A DNA stretch of 50,096 nucleotides from Streptococcaceae bacterium (lineage in GTDB: Bacteria; Bacillota; Bacilli; Lactobacillales; Streptococcaceae). Below the pieces are notes generated by a model, which was not told the origin of the DNA, made no database searches, and saw only the letters and a program-made list of their open reading frames with translations. The stretch lies in the NCBI GenBank assembly GCA_031285775.1, contig JAITVN010000105.1, positions 1 through 50,096 of the forward strand. Reading direction: 5' to 3'. A program made the translations under genes and the position numbers. Position 1 is the stretch's first letter, and each line of letters begins with the position of its first letter. This document shows, piece by piece, positions 25,926-34,891 of the stretch.

Positions 25926-26674
25926 AGCTGCCACTTCTTGTGCGGCTTTGCCAGCTCAACAACTACAGCCGAACCCGCCGCAGCTTGCGCTTCACTTTTC
26001 AACTCATTCAGATCAATAAACTGCGGCAGATGGCTCAAAACCAGCAATTTCACAGCAGCCTCACGTGCAATCCGACCAGCTTCTACACTTGACAAATGAT
26101 TTGGCATGTCATGTTTGTCTTTCAAAAAATAAACATCTGCCAGAAGCAAATCAGCATTTTTTGCAAAATCGGCCAGTCCTGAAAAATAGCCTGTATCACC
26201 CGTATAGAGCAACACTTGACCCGTTCTACGCTCCACTATTCGCATGGCATAACAAGTCACCGGATGAATCGTCTTCAAAAAGGTGACATCGAACGGCCCG
26301 ATTTTATTGGATTTCGCGACATCATATGCAATTCCTTCAGAAACCTTATCCATCGTTAATTTGCTGAACTCATATTTGTCCTCTGCGTGTCCATAAATCT
26401 TCAACATCATACCGTCCCAGCCATCCTGACCCAGCGGATAGAGCTGACGATACTGACGCAACACACCCAAATCCGCGATATGATCCTCATGATAATGACT
26501 GACCAGCACTGCATCCAGCTGCGTCGGCTGCAGTTCATGTTCCAACTCAGTCACCGCTCTGCTGCCGCAATCTAATAAAAGATTAAATCCGGACTCAGAT
26601 TGCAGCAAGTATGAAGTTGTCCCGCCATCACGGGTCGGATAGCCGCCCCACACACCTAAAGCTGTTAATTTCAT
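25922..26674 (-). CDS. Metallo-beta-lactamase fold hydrolase (YhfI-like, RNase Z-related)
   Basis: Predicted zinc hydrolase of 250 residues. The N-terminal strand MKLTALGVWGGYPTRDGG is followed by the metal motif HYHEDH in LVSHYHEDHIADL, a further ligand in TIHPVTCYAMRI, YTGDTGYF, and the late LVLSHLPQF. This ligand order resembles RNase Z and YhfI-type enzymes, but the RNase Z exosite is absent. A GAGG ribosome site precedes the ATG. The gene overlaps tadA by 4 bp. Substrate unknown. Confidence 0.87.
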   Translation of the reverse strand: MKLTALGVWGGYPTRDGGTTSYLLQSESGFNLLLDCGSRAVTELEHELQPTQLDAVLVSHYHEDHIADLGVLRQYRQLYPLGQDGWDGMMLKIYGHAEDKYEFSKLTMDKVSEGIAYDVAKSNKIGPFDVTFLKTIHPVTCYAMRIVERRTGQVLLYTGDTGYFSGLADFAKNADLLLADVYFLKDKHDMPNHLSSVEAGRIAREAAVKLLVLSHLPQFIDLNELKSEAQAAAGSAVVVELAKPHKKWQL

Positions 26675-26765
26675 TTATCATACCTCATTCCTTGATTATT
26701 AGTAGTATCCAATTTTTTCCAGTTGCTTCTATATACAAATTATAGCAGATAATTTCAAATAAAGA

Positions 26766-26799
26766 ATAAAAAAATGTCAGACTTCTGGAGCCTAACATT
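26766..26799 (-). terminator. Terminator after rpsA
   Basis: On the minus strand AATGTTAG and CTGACATT pair (one T-G) around an 11-nt loop and are followed by a T tract of at least five. It lies about 30 bp past the rpsA stop. Confidence 0.7.
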
Positions 26800-26826
26800 T
26801 GAAAATCAATTCGATTTTTTAATAAA

Positions 26827-28059
26827 TTACTTAAGTAAGTCTTCCCAATTCAAATCAGCAAATTGATCTGCCAATGTGATTGTCTCAGCAGGCTCATTAA
26901 ACTGCGCCGTATTCTGGTGATGATTATCACGTTTTGAACGTGGCTTACGCTCGCGTTTTTCGCCATCGTCACGAGATTTGCGCTCTGAATGAGCTGGTGC
27001 TTCTTCAAGCGCTTTGATTGACAATGAAATACGCTCTTCTTCTGGTTTCACATCAAGTACTTTGACCTTGACAGCTTGACCTGGCTTAAGAACATCTTTC
27101 GGATTTTCAACACGTTCCCAAGAAATCTGTGAAACGTGAACCAGTCCTTCAACACCTGGGAAAATTTCTACAAAAGCACCAAAGTCTGTCAAACGTTTTA
27201 CAGTACCATCAACAACATCGCCTTTTTGCAGTTTTTCTTCAATTCCGTCCCAAGGTCCAGGCTGTGTTGCCTTAAGTGACAATGAGATACGACCAGAATC
27301 AGCATCTAAACTCAAGATCTTGACATTTACAACATCGCCGACAGATACTACGTCTGATGGTTTCTTGATGTGACCATGTGTCAATTCTGTGATATGAACA
27401 AGCCCGTCAACTCCGCCGAGATCAATAAATGCGCCGAATTGTGTCGTACGAGCGACTTTTCCTTCAAGGATATCGCCTACATTCAGGGCTGCAAAAACTT
27501 CTTTGCGTGCTTCGAGGTTTTCGGCTTCAACAACTACTCGACGGTTCAAAATGAAGCGCTGTTCAGCCGCATTGATTTCAATGATCTTTGCCTCGATCTC
27601 TTGCCCTTCAAATTTCTTAGTGTCACGAACAAAATAAGTGTCAATCAGCGAAGCTGGAATAAAACCGCGTACGCCTTTATACTCTACAGAAAGTCCGCCT
27701 TTGACAGCTTTGAGGACCTTAACTACAACGACATCGCCTTCAGAACCTTCAATTTCAGTCCAAGCTTTGCGAGCTGCAAGACGTTTCAGTGAGAGCAAGT
27801 AAACATTTGCACCTTCTGATTCTTTACCAACGATTTGCTTAATGACCATCAAATCAAGAACGTCACCAACCTTAACGAATGAGTTAATGTCTGCATCTTT
27901 CTCGTTAGTGATTTCACGAAGTGTCAGGATACCCTCAACGCCCGTACCGACGATAGAGACAGTAGCTTGGTCATTATCGACTGTAAGGATTTCTCCTTTC
28001 ACTACATCTTTCACTTTAACGTCCTCGACGCTATTTAGCATTTGCTCAAATTCATTCAT
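26827..28059 (-). CDS. rpsA: 30S ribosomal protein S1 (four S1 domains)
   Basis: RNA-binding protein of 410 residues. Four S1 repeats are visible, starting near residues 16, 105, 195 and 275; the third and fourth have the clearest pattern (GDILEGKVARTTQFGAFIDL.GVDGLVHI and GDVVDGTVKRLTDFGAFVEI.GVEGLVHV). The tail is rich in Lys, Arg and Asp. This is the shorter Firmicute type, not the six-domain E. coli S1. The ATG at 28059 has AGGAGG upstream; the frame opens earlier at 28155, but that part is the 5' leader because the promoter lies there. A short CTTCCC/GGGGAAG hairpin in the leader lies next to the ribosome site. Confidence 0.93.
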   Translation of the reverse strand: MNEFEQMLNSVEDVKVKDVVKGEILTVDNDQATVSIVGTGVEGILTLREITNEKDADINSFVKVGDVLDLMVIKQIVGKESEGANVYLLSLKRLAARKAWTEIEGSEGDVVVVKVLKAVKGGLSVEYKGVRGFIPASLIDTYFVRDTKKFEGQEIEAKIIEINAAEQRFILNRRVVVEAENLEARKEVFAALNVGDILEGKVARTTQFGAFIDLGGVDGLVHITELTHGHIKKPSDVVSVGDVVNVKILSLDADSGRISLSLKATQPGPWDGIEEKLQKGDVVDGTVKRLTDFGAFVEIFPGVEGLVHVSQISWERVENPKDVLKPGQAVKVKVLDVKPEEERISLSIKALEEAPAHSERKSRDDGEKRERKPRSKRDNHHQNTAQFNEPAETITLADQFADLNWEDLLK

Positions 28060-28126
28060 TAATGAAATTCCTCCTACTTCCCCGCGGGAAGCTACATATT
28101 TTTTTCGGCCAAAACCGTACTTGTTA

Positions 28127-28155
28127 ATTTTGCCACAATCTGCTTGATTTGTCAA
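28127..28155 (-). promoter_or_regulatory. Promoter of rpsA
   Basis: TTGACA (28150-28155), 17-bp spacer, CAAAAT (28127-28132). The leader of about 60 nt contains a small G/C hairpin beside the AGGAGG ribosome site. Confidence 0.7.
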
Positions 28156-28247
28156 GGTTTAAGCACGCAACTATTTGATTCTTGACAAAAAACCAATTAT
28201 GTTTATTAATAAAAACTAAGTTTAAATAAGTATAAAAGGAGATTATA

Positions 28248-28457
28248 ATTAGTAACGCCTCATTTTACATAGGAATTAATGTCTCTTTTTTATTCTATTC
28301 CATAATTATTCCGAATGTAATCTTTTTGCATCAATCGCCCGATATTTACAACTGATTAAATTGCCTGCCCAGATTAATGGGGTATTTTTCTGGCTGTAAT
28401 CCAATTGATGGCAAAGCGTCTATCGACGAGCAACTTAAAAAGGATTCTAAATTCTGA
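28248..28457 (+). pseudogene. Possible decayed small gene in the rpsA-upstream gap
   Basis: The 315-bp gap 28156-28470 holds a plus-strand TTGACA near 28182 and AAAGGAG at 28235-28241. Six bases later an ATT stands where a start codon would be expected. From there one frame runs 70 codons to 28457 with a single stop (TGA at 28353). The first part is hydrophobic (SFYIGINVSFLFYSIIIPNV), the second looks soluble (GCNPIDGKASIDEQLKK). No family recognised. It could be a gene that lost its start and gained a stop, or chance. The end of the frame overlaps the terminator of the next minus-strand gene. Confidence 0.3.
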
Positions 28458-28467
28458 ATCCCTTTTT
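28436..28467 (-). terminator. Terminator of the surface-polymer cluster
   Basis: On the minus strand AAAAAGGGATTC and GAATCCTTTTT pair around an 8-nt loop and end in T residues, directly after the phosphodiester glycosidase stop. Confidence 0.75.
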
Positions 28468-28470
28468 AAA

Positions 28471-29487
28471 CTAATCCTCCGTGACAACAAAAGCGTTGGG
28501 AATTGCTCTTTCTGACCCGTTTGACAGGTCATTGACAAGCGAATCATTATAATAGAGCTCAGAAGAGCCGCCGCCGTCTAGATTGGTCGCATTGACCGCA
28601 CCAAGGTCATTCATAATTTCTTGTAACTGGTAAAGCGTCGCACCTGTAGAGCTTGTGGAGCGGCCCTCAATGACAACGAAGAAAATCCTGCCGTCTTCTG
28701 CTTGACCGATAGCTGTACGTGGCTGGTAACCACCAGTGTTTTCATTATCAACCTGATTTTCACCATTTACCACTAAGTAGGGGCCGAAGGAGATGGCATC
28801 ATTTATTCCAGCAGCAATTGCTTCTTTATAAGTATAAGTTCCTAGCACTAGCTTGCCTTCAACTGACATGCCGATCATCTGATAACTCGTTTCTGCATCG
28901 CCGTAAAGAAGTTCACCGTCCATGATTGTCAGTGAATCCAGCGCCGAATTACTTGAAGAACTGCCTCGGCCGCCATGCCTGCTGAAATTGAAACCTGCGG
29001 CATTAATGGCTGCTGTAATGCTGTCGCTGCTTGAAACTACATTAGAGAGAAGACTTCCTGAGTCAGAAGCTGTTAAGGTATTCATAAGCTGGACAGTTGT
29101 TGGGTCTTTGATAGTCAATACATAGCCTTGATAGGTCGAGCCAGAAATCTTTTTTAATGAAGTATTGCTGGCTGATGTGGAAGTTGTGCTGGAAGTTGCT
29201 TTGATTGTGACTTTCGAGGCATCCGTATTTGTGGTGTTTGAGACTTCGTACTTTTCTAGGATATTATCAATTTCGCTCTCTGACATAAAAGCGGTCGCCA
29301 GCCACTTATGACTGGAAGTCGCCATGGCCGTCTGCACCCACAGGTCTCGCTGCTCGGAAAAAAGATTGGTGTGAAAGAAGAGCATAATAGCTGTGAAAAC
29401 TGTTGCTATGGGGACTGTGAGAGAAATCAGCAGGCGTTTCAGCCATGTTCTTTTGCTCTGTATTTTTTCTTTTTCGAGTTGGGTCAT
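28471..29487 (-). CDS. Phosphodiester glycosidase family (NAGPA domain) membrane-anchored protein
   Basis: Protein of 338 residues. A single N-terminal membrane helix (LLISLTVPIATVFTAIMLFF) anchors a Ser/Thr-rich linker (about residues 85-115) and then a NAGPA/DUF2233 domain: AAGFNFSRHGG, LTIMDGELLYG, YQPRTAIGQAEDGRIFFVVIEG, then ATNLDGGGSSELYYND and SERAIPNAFVV, which are the family's conserved landmarks. Members cleave GlcNAc-1-phosphodiester bonds or act in exopolysaccharide metabolism. It lies 27 bp after the Cthe_2159-like lipoprotein gene with AAGGAGG before the ATG, and is followed by a terminator, so it is the last gene of the cluster. Confidence 0.87.
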   Translation of the reverse strand: MTQLEKEKIQSKRTWLKRLLISLTVPIATVFTAIMLFFHTNLFSEQRDLWVQTAMATSSHKWLATAFMSESEIDNILEKYEVSNTTNTDASKVTIKATSSTTSTSASNTSLKKISGSTYQGYVLTIKDPTTVQLMNTLTASDSGSLLSNVVSSSDSITAAINAAGFNFSRHGGRGSSSSNSALDSLTIMDGELLYGDAETSYQMIGMSVEGKLVLGTYTYKEAIAAGINDAISFGPYLVVNGENQVDNENTGGYQPRTAIGQAEDGRIFFVVIEGRSTSSTGATLYQLQEIMNDLGAVNATNLDGGGSSELYYNDSLVNDLSNGSERAIPNAFVVTED

Positions 29488-29514
29488 ATGTCATGGCCTC
29501 CTTCTTGGTCTGTT

Positions 29515-30894
29515 TTAATTTCTTGGACCGAAGTTTCCTCCGCCCATACCACCTGGGCCTCCTCCCATACCTTGCGTAGCGCCTTGACCGGCAGTAATTG
29601 ATACAGCTGAGTTTGAAGCGACTGTGACTTGATAGTCGCTACCTGATTGAATCTGCGGGGTTGAGATGATCATATTTGAGATTGTGGCTGGGGCTGTGAA
29701 TTCGCCGACACCGTCAATGATGATTTTGTCGCCTTGGGTCACTGCGCCTACCAAAACATAGGATTGGCTTTCTGTCTCTGGGAAGGCGTTATTGCTGCCG
29801 CCAGCAATCAGGGTCAGATTTGTTATCTGGCTGATGCTATCGCTGTCAATCGGTTCGTTGTCTGAACTGGAGTTTTCAATTGCCACGATGCTGCCGCCAC
29901 TGATGTCAATGCTGCCGTTGGAGTCGATGCCGTCACCGCCTGAGACAAAGCTGACTGTGCCGCCGGATTGTTTGTAGTTTGGAGTCACTGTACTTGTGCT
30001 TTCTGAGCCGACAGAGGCATTGATGGCGTCATCACCAGAAGTGATGTAGAATTCTCCAGTCAGGATGTCAAAGGTCGTGGCCTGCATGCCTTCACCGTCT
30101 GCTTTGACATAGGATTTTCCGCCTGCCAGTGTGATCAGTGACTTTTCTGGGTCGCCATTGTCCTGATCTGACTTGACGCCTTTGTCTCCTGCTTCAATTA
30201 CGGTTGTTCCGCCTTCGAATGTGACGGAGTCTTTGCCGATGAAAGCATCATTTACTGCGCTGACATAGACTGTGCCGTTGGTAATTTTCAGGTCGTCTTT
30301 TGTCTGTACACCGTGATTGCCGCTGCCTGTGACAACAAGTGTGCCGTCGCCGTTGAAGGTGAGGTCGCATTCAGCAGATATGGCGGCTTCTTCCGTGTTT
30401 GCACTGCTGTCTGAGACCAGATTGACTGAGTTCTCTACTGATGTGATTTTGACTTTGTCAGCCATGCTGCAGAGGATGACTGGGCCTGACGTGCTGGTTA
30501 GGTTGACGCCGTTCAAGATAATCTTGACTTCTGCGTCTTCTGGGGCTTCGACGATGATTTGCGCATTGCTGTTGCTGCCTGTGATGTAGTAGCTGCCAGC
30601 TGCAGTGATTTTGATGCTGCCGTCTGCTAGGTCGTAGGACTTGTCAGCTGTCGCTTTCTGGGAGTCGTCTCCACTTTTAACTGCGGTCGGCTTGGCCGCG
30701 ATGGCTTCGTCTACTGAGCTGTAATTGCTTGCGGCCGTGCTGGATTCGGTTGTGCTCTTCTTTTCACTGGTGGCCACTACTTTGCTGTAACTCGAGTTTG
30801 TCTCTGTTTTTTTTCCAGCTGAGTTACTGGTGCAGCCAGCTAGAAGCAAGGCAGTCATTGTGAAGAATATGATTTTTGTTTTTTTATTTTTCAT
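29515..30894 (-). CDS. Cthe_2159-like carbohydrate-binding beta-helix lipoprotein
   Basis: Surface lipoprotein of 459 residues. The signal peptide ends in the lipobox LLAGC (Cys21). A Ser/Thr-rich linker follows. From about residue 90 there is a run of right-handed beta-helix-like rungs with recurring G-D and I-x-I-x-x-G patterns (DGSIKITAAGSYYITGS, VKIILNGVNLTSTSGP, CDLTFNGDGTLVVTGSG). The C-terminus is a Gly-Met-rich tail (GMGGGPGGMGGG). This matches the Cthe_2159 family, which binds acidic polysaccharides and calcium in Clostridium thermocellum. GAGGTGA precedes the ATG. It lies between the DUF4956 and NAGPA-type genes and probably binds the polymer made by the cluster. Confidence 0.87.
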   Translation of the reverse strand: MKNKKTKIIFFTMTALLLAGCTSNSAGKKTETNSSYSKVVATSEKKSTTESSTAASNYSSVDEAIAAKPTAVKSGDDSQKATADKSYDLADGSIKITAAGSYYITGSNSNAQIIVEAPEDAEVKIILNGVNLTSTSGPVILCSMADKVKITSVENSVNLVSDSSANTEEAAISAECDLTFNGDGTLVVTGSGNHGVQTKDDLKITNGTVYVSAVNDAFIGKDSVTFEGGTTVIEAGDKGVKSDQDNGDPEKSLITLAGGKSYVKADGEGMQATTFDILTGEFYITSGDDAINASVGSESTSTVTPNYKQSGGTVSFVSGGDGIDSNGSIDISGGSIVAIENSSSDNEPIDSDSISQITNLTLIAGGSNNAFPETESQSYVLVGAVTQGDKIIIDGVGEFTAPATISNMIISTPQIQSGSDYQVTVASNSAVSITAGQGATQGMGGGPGGMGGGNFGPRN

Positions 30895-30914
30895 GCGGTC
30901 ACCTCATTTATTCA

Positions 30915-31130
30915 ACTGAGTTCGGCGCGCCAGGGACTAGTAAGCAGACTCTTAGCGCTTTAGCGCTTAGAGGTCGCTTTCCCCTCCACTGAGAGGGAAA
31001 TTAGATAAATCTAGAACCTGCCTTTCAGGAAGAGCCTAGATTCCCTAAGCAGACTCTTAGCGCTTTAGCACTTAGAAGTCGCTTTCCCTCTCGGGGGGAA
31101 TTTCTACGCATCTTATCGGGCGCGCCTCAT
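30915..31130. repeat. Modular hairpin repeat, copy C (two core hairpins)
   Basis: The core GACTCTTAGCGC/GCGCTTAGAGGTC occurs at 30941-30980 and again, with GCACT in the second arm, at 31045-31084. The 8-base palindrome GGCGCGCC marks both ends (30924-30931 and 31119-31126). It fills the gap between the DUF4956 and Cthe_2159-like genes. Confidence 0.8.
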
Positions 31131-31135
31131 ATCTT

Positions 31136-31777
31136 TTATAGTACGTCGCTGTTTTGAGAGATTTTGCCTGATGAGACAGGCAGATTGCCGTTCTTAACGC
31201 GGATTTCATCTAGAAGTTTCTTTTCGTCTTGGAGATTTTTGAGCTTCACACGGTAGCGGAGTTCGTAGAGCGCGCCCATTTGGGTGGTCTTGACCGATTC
31301 GAGCTCCCATTCATATGAAAACTGGCTTAACAAATCGTTGAAGAGGTCCGGTGTGTCCATGTCCTCGGCGATGGTTATTTTCACACGTCTGTCGTCTGTC
31401 TGACCGATGCCTGAAAACCTGACATTTTCCAAAATGATAATAAAAATGGCCGTAACGATTGAGAAAACAATGGCGTATGCGAAATTGTCGGTGCCGGTCG
31501 CGAGTCCCACAGCCATTGCCCAGAAGACTGACAGGATTTCACGCGCGCCGCCTGCCACCGAGCGGAAGCGGATGATGCTGAAGGCGCCCATGACGGCGAC
31601 GCCTGTGCCTAGGTTTCCGTTGACCATGAAGATGACCATCTGGACAAGGATGGGGAGGCTGGCCAGAGTCAGCAGGTAATTTCGGCTGGCAGTGTTGTGG
31701 TAGGAATGAATGATTGAGATGAGAAGGCCAATGGCGAGCGATACCACGGCGTTAAGGGCGACTGTCAGAATATCCAC
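31136..31777 (-). CDS. DUF4956 membrane protein
   Basis: Protein of 213 residues, with four N-terminal helices up to about residue 115, including LPILVQMVIFMVNGNLG, VAVMGAFSIIRFRSVAG, ILSVFWAMAVGLATGTDNFA and IVFSIVTAIFIIILENV, and a C-terminal cytoplasmic domain. The central GAFSIIRFRSVAG segment is the family's conserved mark. Genes of this family usually accompany VTC-domain polyphosphate polymerases, as here. The start codon is GTG with AAAGGAG about 8 bp upstream. Function unproven; a transport or scaffold role for the polymerase is plausible. Confidence 0.87.
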   Translation of the reverse strand: MDILTVALNAVVSLAIGLLISIIHSYHNTASRNYLLTLASLPILVQMVIFMVNGNLGTGVAVMGAFSIIRFRSVAGGAREILSVFWAMAVGLATGTDNFAYAIVFSIVTAIFIIILENVRFSGIGQTDDRRVKITIAEDMDTPDLFNDLLSQFSYEWELESVKTTQMGALYELRYRVKLKNLQDEKKLLDEIRVKNGNLPVSSGKISQNSDVL

Positions 31778-31794
31778 AGGAGTTCTCCTTTAAT

Positions 31795-32013
31795 TGAGTT
31801 CAGCAGGCATGATGCTAGTAAGCAGACTCTTAGTGCTTCAGCGCTTAGAGGTCGCTTTCACTGTTTGGAAATTAGATGAATCTGGAACCTGCCTACTGGC
31901 AGAACCTAGAGTCCCTAAGCAGACTCTTAGTGCTTTAGCACTTAGAGGTCGCTTTCTCCGCCACTGCGGGGTAAATTTCTATGCTTCAAAATGGCCTGCT
32001 TCGCATCTTGACT
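31795..32013. repeat. Modular hairpin repeat, copy D (two core hairpins)
   Basis: It begins with GTTCAGCAGGCATGATGCTA and has core hairpins at 31819-31857 (AGTGC with GCGCT) and 31915-31954 (AGTGC with GCACT, a compensated pair). It fills the gap between the VTC and DUF4956 genes. Confidence 0.8.
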
Positions 32014-32748
32014 TTAGGCTGATTTTTTATAAGTATTAAGGTAAAGCTGTTCAGGAAGCTGTTTTTTAGACAAATTCGGCAAGATGTAGCGTTTGAAAAC
32101 CGTGGCAAATTTTGAGAAAGAAATCTTTTTTGCGTTGATCTCACACAAGGCATGGCTGAACCAAAGCGGGTAAGCGCCTAGCGCTTTGACTTCCATCAAA
32201 ACATCAATTTCTGGTGCAACGCGCTGTCCTTGAGCGTTGGTCAAAACCAAGTTTTGCAGACGAAAGCGAATATTTTCGTCAAAAGTAATTCGAAAATCGC
32301 CAGTTTCCTTGTCGGCAAAGGCAGTGCGCTCGTAGGCCAGCAGCACTTTCGGTTCTAGGTCAAAACGACTGAAGAGATAAGAGATTTCCTTCTCTGTTTG
32401 GCTTTCCTTTTCGGTAAATGTTCTGTGAATCAAGTCCTGATGCTGAATCGCCATGCGTCGCTTGTAGACAATGCCGTTGATTTTCTTCTTGATCTCCAGA
32501 AAAACAGACTTTTCGGCACTGGCTGCCCCATAAGAACGAATACGGAACTTTTCCCTGTAACTCGGCTTTTCTAGGGCCGCTTTTATCAATGAATAAGCGT
32601 CATCGTCATAATACAGTGAAAGAATGGTATGTTGACCGTATTGGTCAGCACTCATGTATTTGTCCATCAGTTTCTGCAGTTGTTCTAATTGCTGATAGTT
32701 CAAGGCATATTTGATTTCTTTTCTTTGAAAGATGTTTGATAATTTCAT
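32014..32748 (-). CDS. VTC-domain polyphosphate polymerase
   Basis: Protein of 244 residues of the VTC tunnel-fold family, related to the catalytic domain of yeast Vtc4, which polymerises phosphate from ATP. Visible landmarks are the N-terminal RKEIKYALN, the LYYDDDAYSLI stretch, KFRIRSYG, EIKKKINGIVYKRRMAI with Lys/Arg residues expected to line the tunnel, and the late DVLMEVKALGAYPLW. It has a strong AAAGGAG ribosome site and a TATAAT box at 32773-32778 after the upstream terminator, so it opens the four-gene surface-polymer cluster. Bacterial homologues are annotated as polyphosphate polymerases; activity here is inferred. Confidence 0.87.
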   Translation of the reverse strand: MKLSNIFQRKEIKYALNYQQLEQLQKLMDKYMSADQYGQHTILSLYYDDDAYSLIKAALEKPSYREKFRIRSYGAASAEKSVFLEIKKKINGIVYKRRMAIQHQDLIHRTFTEKESQTEKEISYLFSRFDLEPKVLLAYERTAFADKETGDFRITFDENIRFRLQNLVLTNAQGQRVAPEIDVLMEVKALGAYPLWFSHALCEINAKKISFSKFATVFKRYILPNLSKKQLPEQLYLNTYKKSA

Positions 32749-32852
32749 GGTAACTCCTTTCTTTGATGATTCATTATAATTTCTTTAACTTATCAAAAAC
32801 TTTCATGAAACTGATAATTTGCTTAAACTATCTGAATACTTATGAACAAAAT

Positions 32853-32879
32853 TAAAAAACAGCAGACTTTCATCTACTG
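32853..32879 (-). terminator. Terminator after the DUF2207 gene
   Basis: On the minus strand CAGTAGA and TCTGCTG pair (one T-G) around a 6-nt loop and are followed by TTTTTT. It separates the lemA-DUF2207 pair from the VTC gene. Confidence 0.75.
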
Positions 32880-32900
32880 CCTTGATAGGATATTTTTTTA

Positions 32901-34850
32901 TTAGAAGGCGCCGCCACCTCCGCCGCCTCCGCCGCCAGAAAAACCGCCGCCACTGCTGAAACCGCCACCACCAGTGTCAATATTAATATTTGAAGCCGAA
33001 GTAAACCCTTGCACAGTTGAATTAAGATTAGCACCAAATCCCATGTAGAAAGGATAATAAAAGCCGAAATTCGTGTTATTCAGGTTGCCGGACAACTGGA
33101 TACCGTGCGTATTAATCAGCTTAATCACTTTATCGGCATAGCCGAACATCGTTGCAAATACCAGCAGTCTGTTCCATATTTTTATGCTCTCAAGCTTGTT
33201 ATCATCCAAATGTGCAATTTCCCGCAGCATCCTCGCAAATGCATTCCATTGCAGCTGGGCTTGAGCTCCCTCTGCAGTGACGACGCCATCACGACTAAGA
33301 CGCATGGAAATAGCAGAAAGGACAAAAGCCACTGGAAAGGCAATAGAAATCTCAGCAATTAACAAACTGTCAAAAAGAAATGAATGTGTTAAATAAGTTT
33401 TATTAACCGTTAAAATCAGCAGAACAATCGAAATTATTGGTAAAACATAAAGCATTAAACTATTGAAAAATAAGTGATTATTCTCGCGAGGCGTTAATTT
33501 GCGGAAGAAATTGGGCAACTTCTCCATCGCTATGTCCGATCTAACGGCACTCGCCAACTGCTTCACCTCTCGATCAAAATTAGATTTAACAGCTCGTCCA
33601 GCACTACGCTCAGCTTCTTTGCTGCTATAGTATGCTCCCATTTTGAAATCTTGAAAAGCCTCATCGAAATTAATCTGTTCACGATTCCCCATCACTAAAG
33701 CCAATGCCATTTCCTCTGAAGGCAACAATTCTTTACTTCCAGTCCACTTCAAAGTTTCACCATCAACACTCAAAGCGCCGCGATCAATCAAATCTGTGAT
33801 TGTCGCCATCATCAGATTTTTAAAACTGATTGGCTCAGAATTTGCCGTGGGTGACAGCTCATCTGCATCGCATGAGTAGACATGACTGGCAACTAACAGT
33901 GGAGTTAGATCCTCCGGCACTTCATAAAGCCTGAGCTTATCATCCAAAGCAGTCTTCGGCGTGATTCGACGAACGAAACTGACAGCACGATAAATGAAGA
34001 AAATGATCAGCAGTCCTATCAAAATTGGTGCAACGAAGTAAACGGACAGATTAATGAGCGTTGAATCTTGGACAATACTGTCTGCTTTTTTGTTAAAATT
34101 TTTGAGGTAAGCTGTCTTATCAACGGAAGAAGGCGACCGCTTAGAAAATGACGTGAAGGCTTGGCTGTCCCAACGCGCAAGAATATTCAAATCTGATCTG
34201 GCAGGTATTTGATTAATCTTAAAAGTCCATGATTTTCCGGATTTGACAGCAGTCACTTTTTGATTAAGATAACCTAACTGCGGCTGAAGGCTTGTCTTGA
34301 CATCTTCTGGAGCGGTAACAGTAAAACTGATGTTTTTTAGCGGAACATCCCAATCTGAGATCGGCACCCAATTCATCATGAAAATATCACTGTATGCCCA
34401 GAGCATGTTGGCGATTTGATAGGTCAGCGTCAAATTTACTTTATCGCCAGCAGAGCCGGCGTTGTAGATCTTGGTTACAATTGCATCGCTTTCATCTGCT
34501 GTCTCAACTCTAAGGTCTGCTGAGTTGACATTTTGTCCATTTACCGAAGCTGTCACATTCTGAAGCTGCGGGTTAAAGCCCTTAGGCACCTTGCCAGCTT
34601 TACCGAACGTGACACTTTGTCCGTTAAAACTACTGTCAAACTGATAGGTCAGATGCATGACATAAGTTGCCGTATTATCATCTTTTAACGTTAAATTACC
34701 TTGATAATTCGTAATGCGATAAGAAGGTCCATCTGGATTACTGGAATTCATGCCCATCCGAAGAAAAGTCAGTCCTCCGAAAAGCAATGCGAAAATTACG
34801 ACAAAAGCTGTCGCTATTTTTACCCAAGTTTTACTTGTAAAAATATTCAT
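32901..34850 (-). CDS. DUF2207 membrane protein with a Gly-rich C-terminus
   Basis: Protein of 649 residues. An N-terminal membrane segment (IATAFVVIFALLFGGLTFL) precedes an extracellular domain (about 35-245) with YQFDSSFNG and PLKNISFTVTAPEDVK, then a central helix (VYFVAPILIGLLIIFFIY), a cytoplasmic part, two more helices near 450-515 and a tail of almost only Gly, Ser and Phe. This is the DUF2207 plan, in which a Gly-rich C-terminus is common. It lies 42 bp after lemA on the same strand, a pairing found in many Gram-positive genomes. Its role is unknown. Confidence 0.88.
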   Translation of the reverse strand: MNIFTSKTWVKIATAFVVIFALLFGGLTFLRMGMNSSNPDGPSYRITNYQGNLTLKDDNTATYVMHLTYQFDSSFNGQSVTFGKAGKVPKGFNPQLQNVTASVNGQNVNSADLRVETADESDAIVTKIYNAGSAGDKVNLTLTYQIANMLWAYSDIFMMNWVPISDWDVPLKNISFTVTAPEDVKTSLQPQLGYLNQKVTAVKSGKSWTFKINQIPARSDLNILARWDSQAFTSFSKRSPSSVDKTAYLKNFNKKADSIVQDSTLINLSVYFVAPILIGLLIIFFIYRAVSFVRRITPKTALDDKLRLYEVPEDLTPLLVASHVYSCDADELSPTANSEPISFKNLMMATITDLIDRGALSVDGETLKWTGSKELLPSEEMALALVMGNREQINFDEAFQDFKMGAYYSSKEAERSAGRAVKSNFDREVKQLASAVRSDIAMEKLPNFFRKLTPRENNHLFFNSLMLYVLPIISIVLLILTVNKTYLTHSFLFDSLLIAEISIAFPVAFVLSAISMRLSRDGVVTAEGAQAQLQWNAFARMLREIAHLDDNKLESIKIWNRLLVFATMFGYADKVIKLINTHGIQLSGNLNNTNFGFYYPFYMGFGANLNSTVQGFTSASNINIDTGGGGFSSGGGFSGGGGGGGGGAF

Positions 34851-34891
34851 GTCACTTCCTAATTTCGTACAAAGTTATCAGATCAGTTCTA

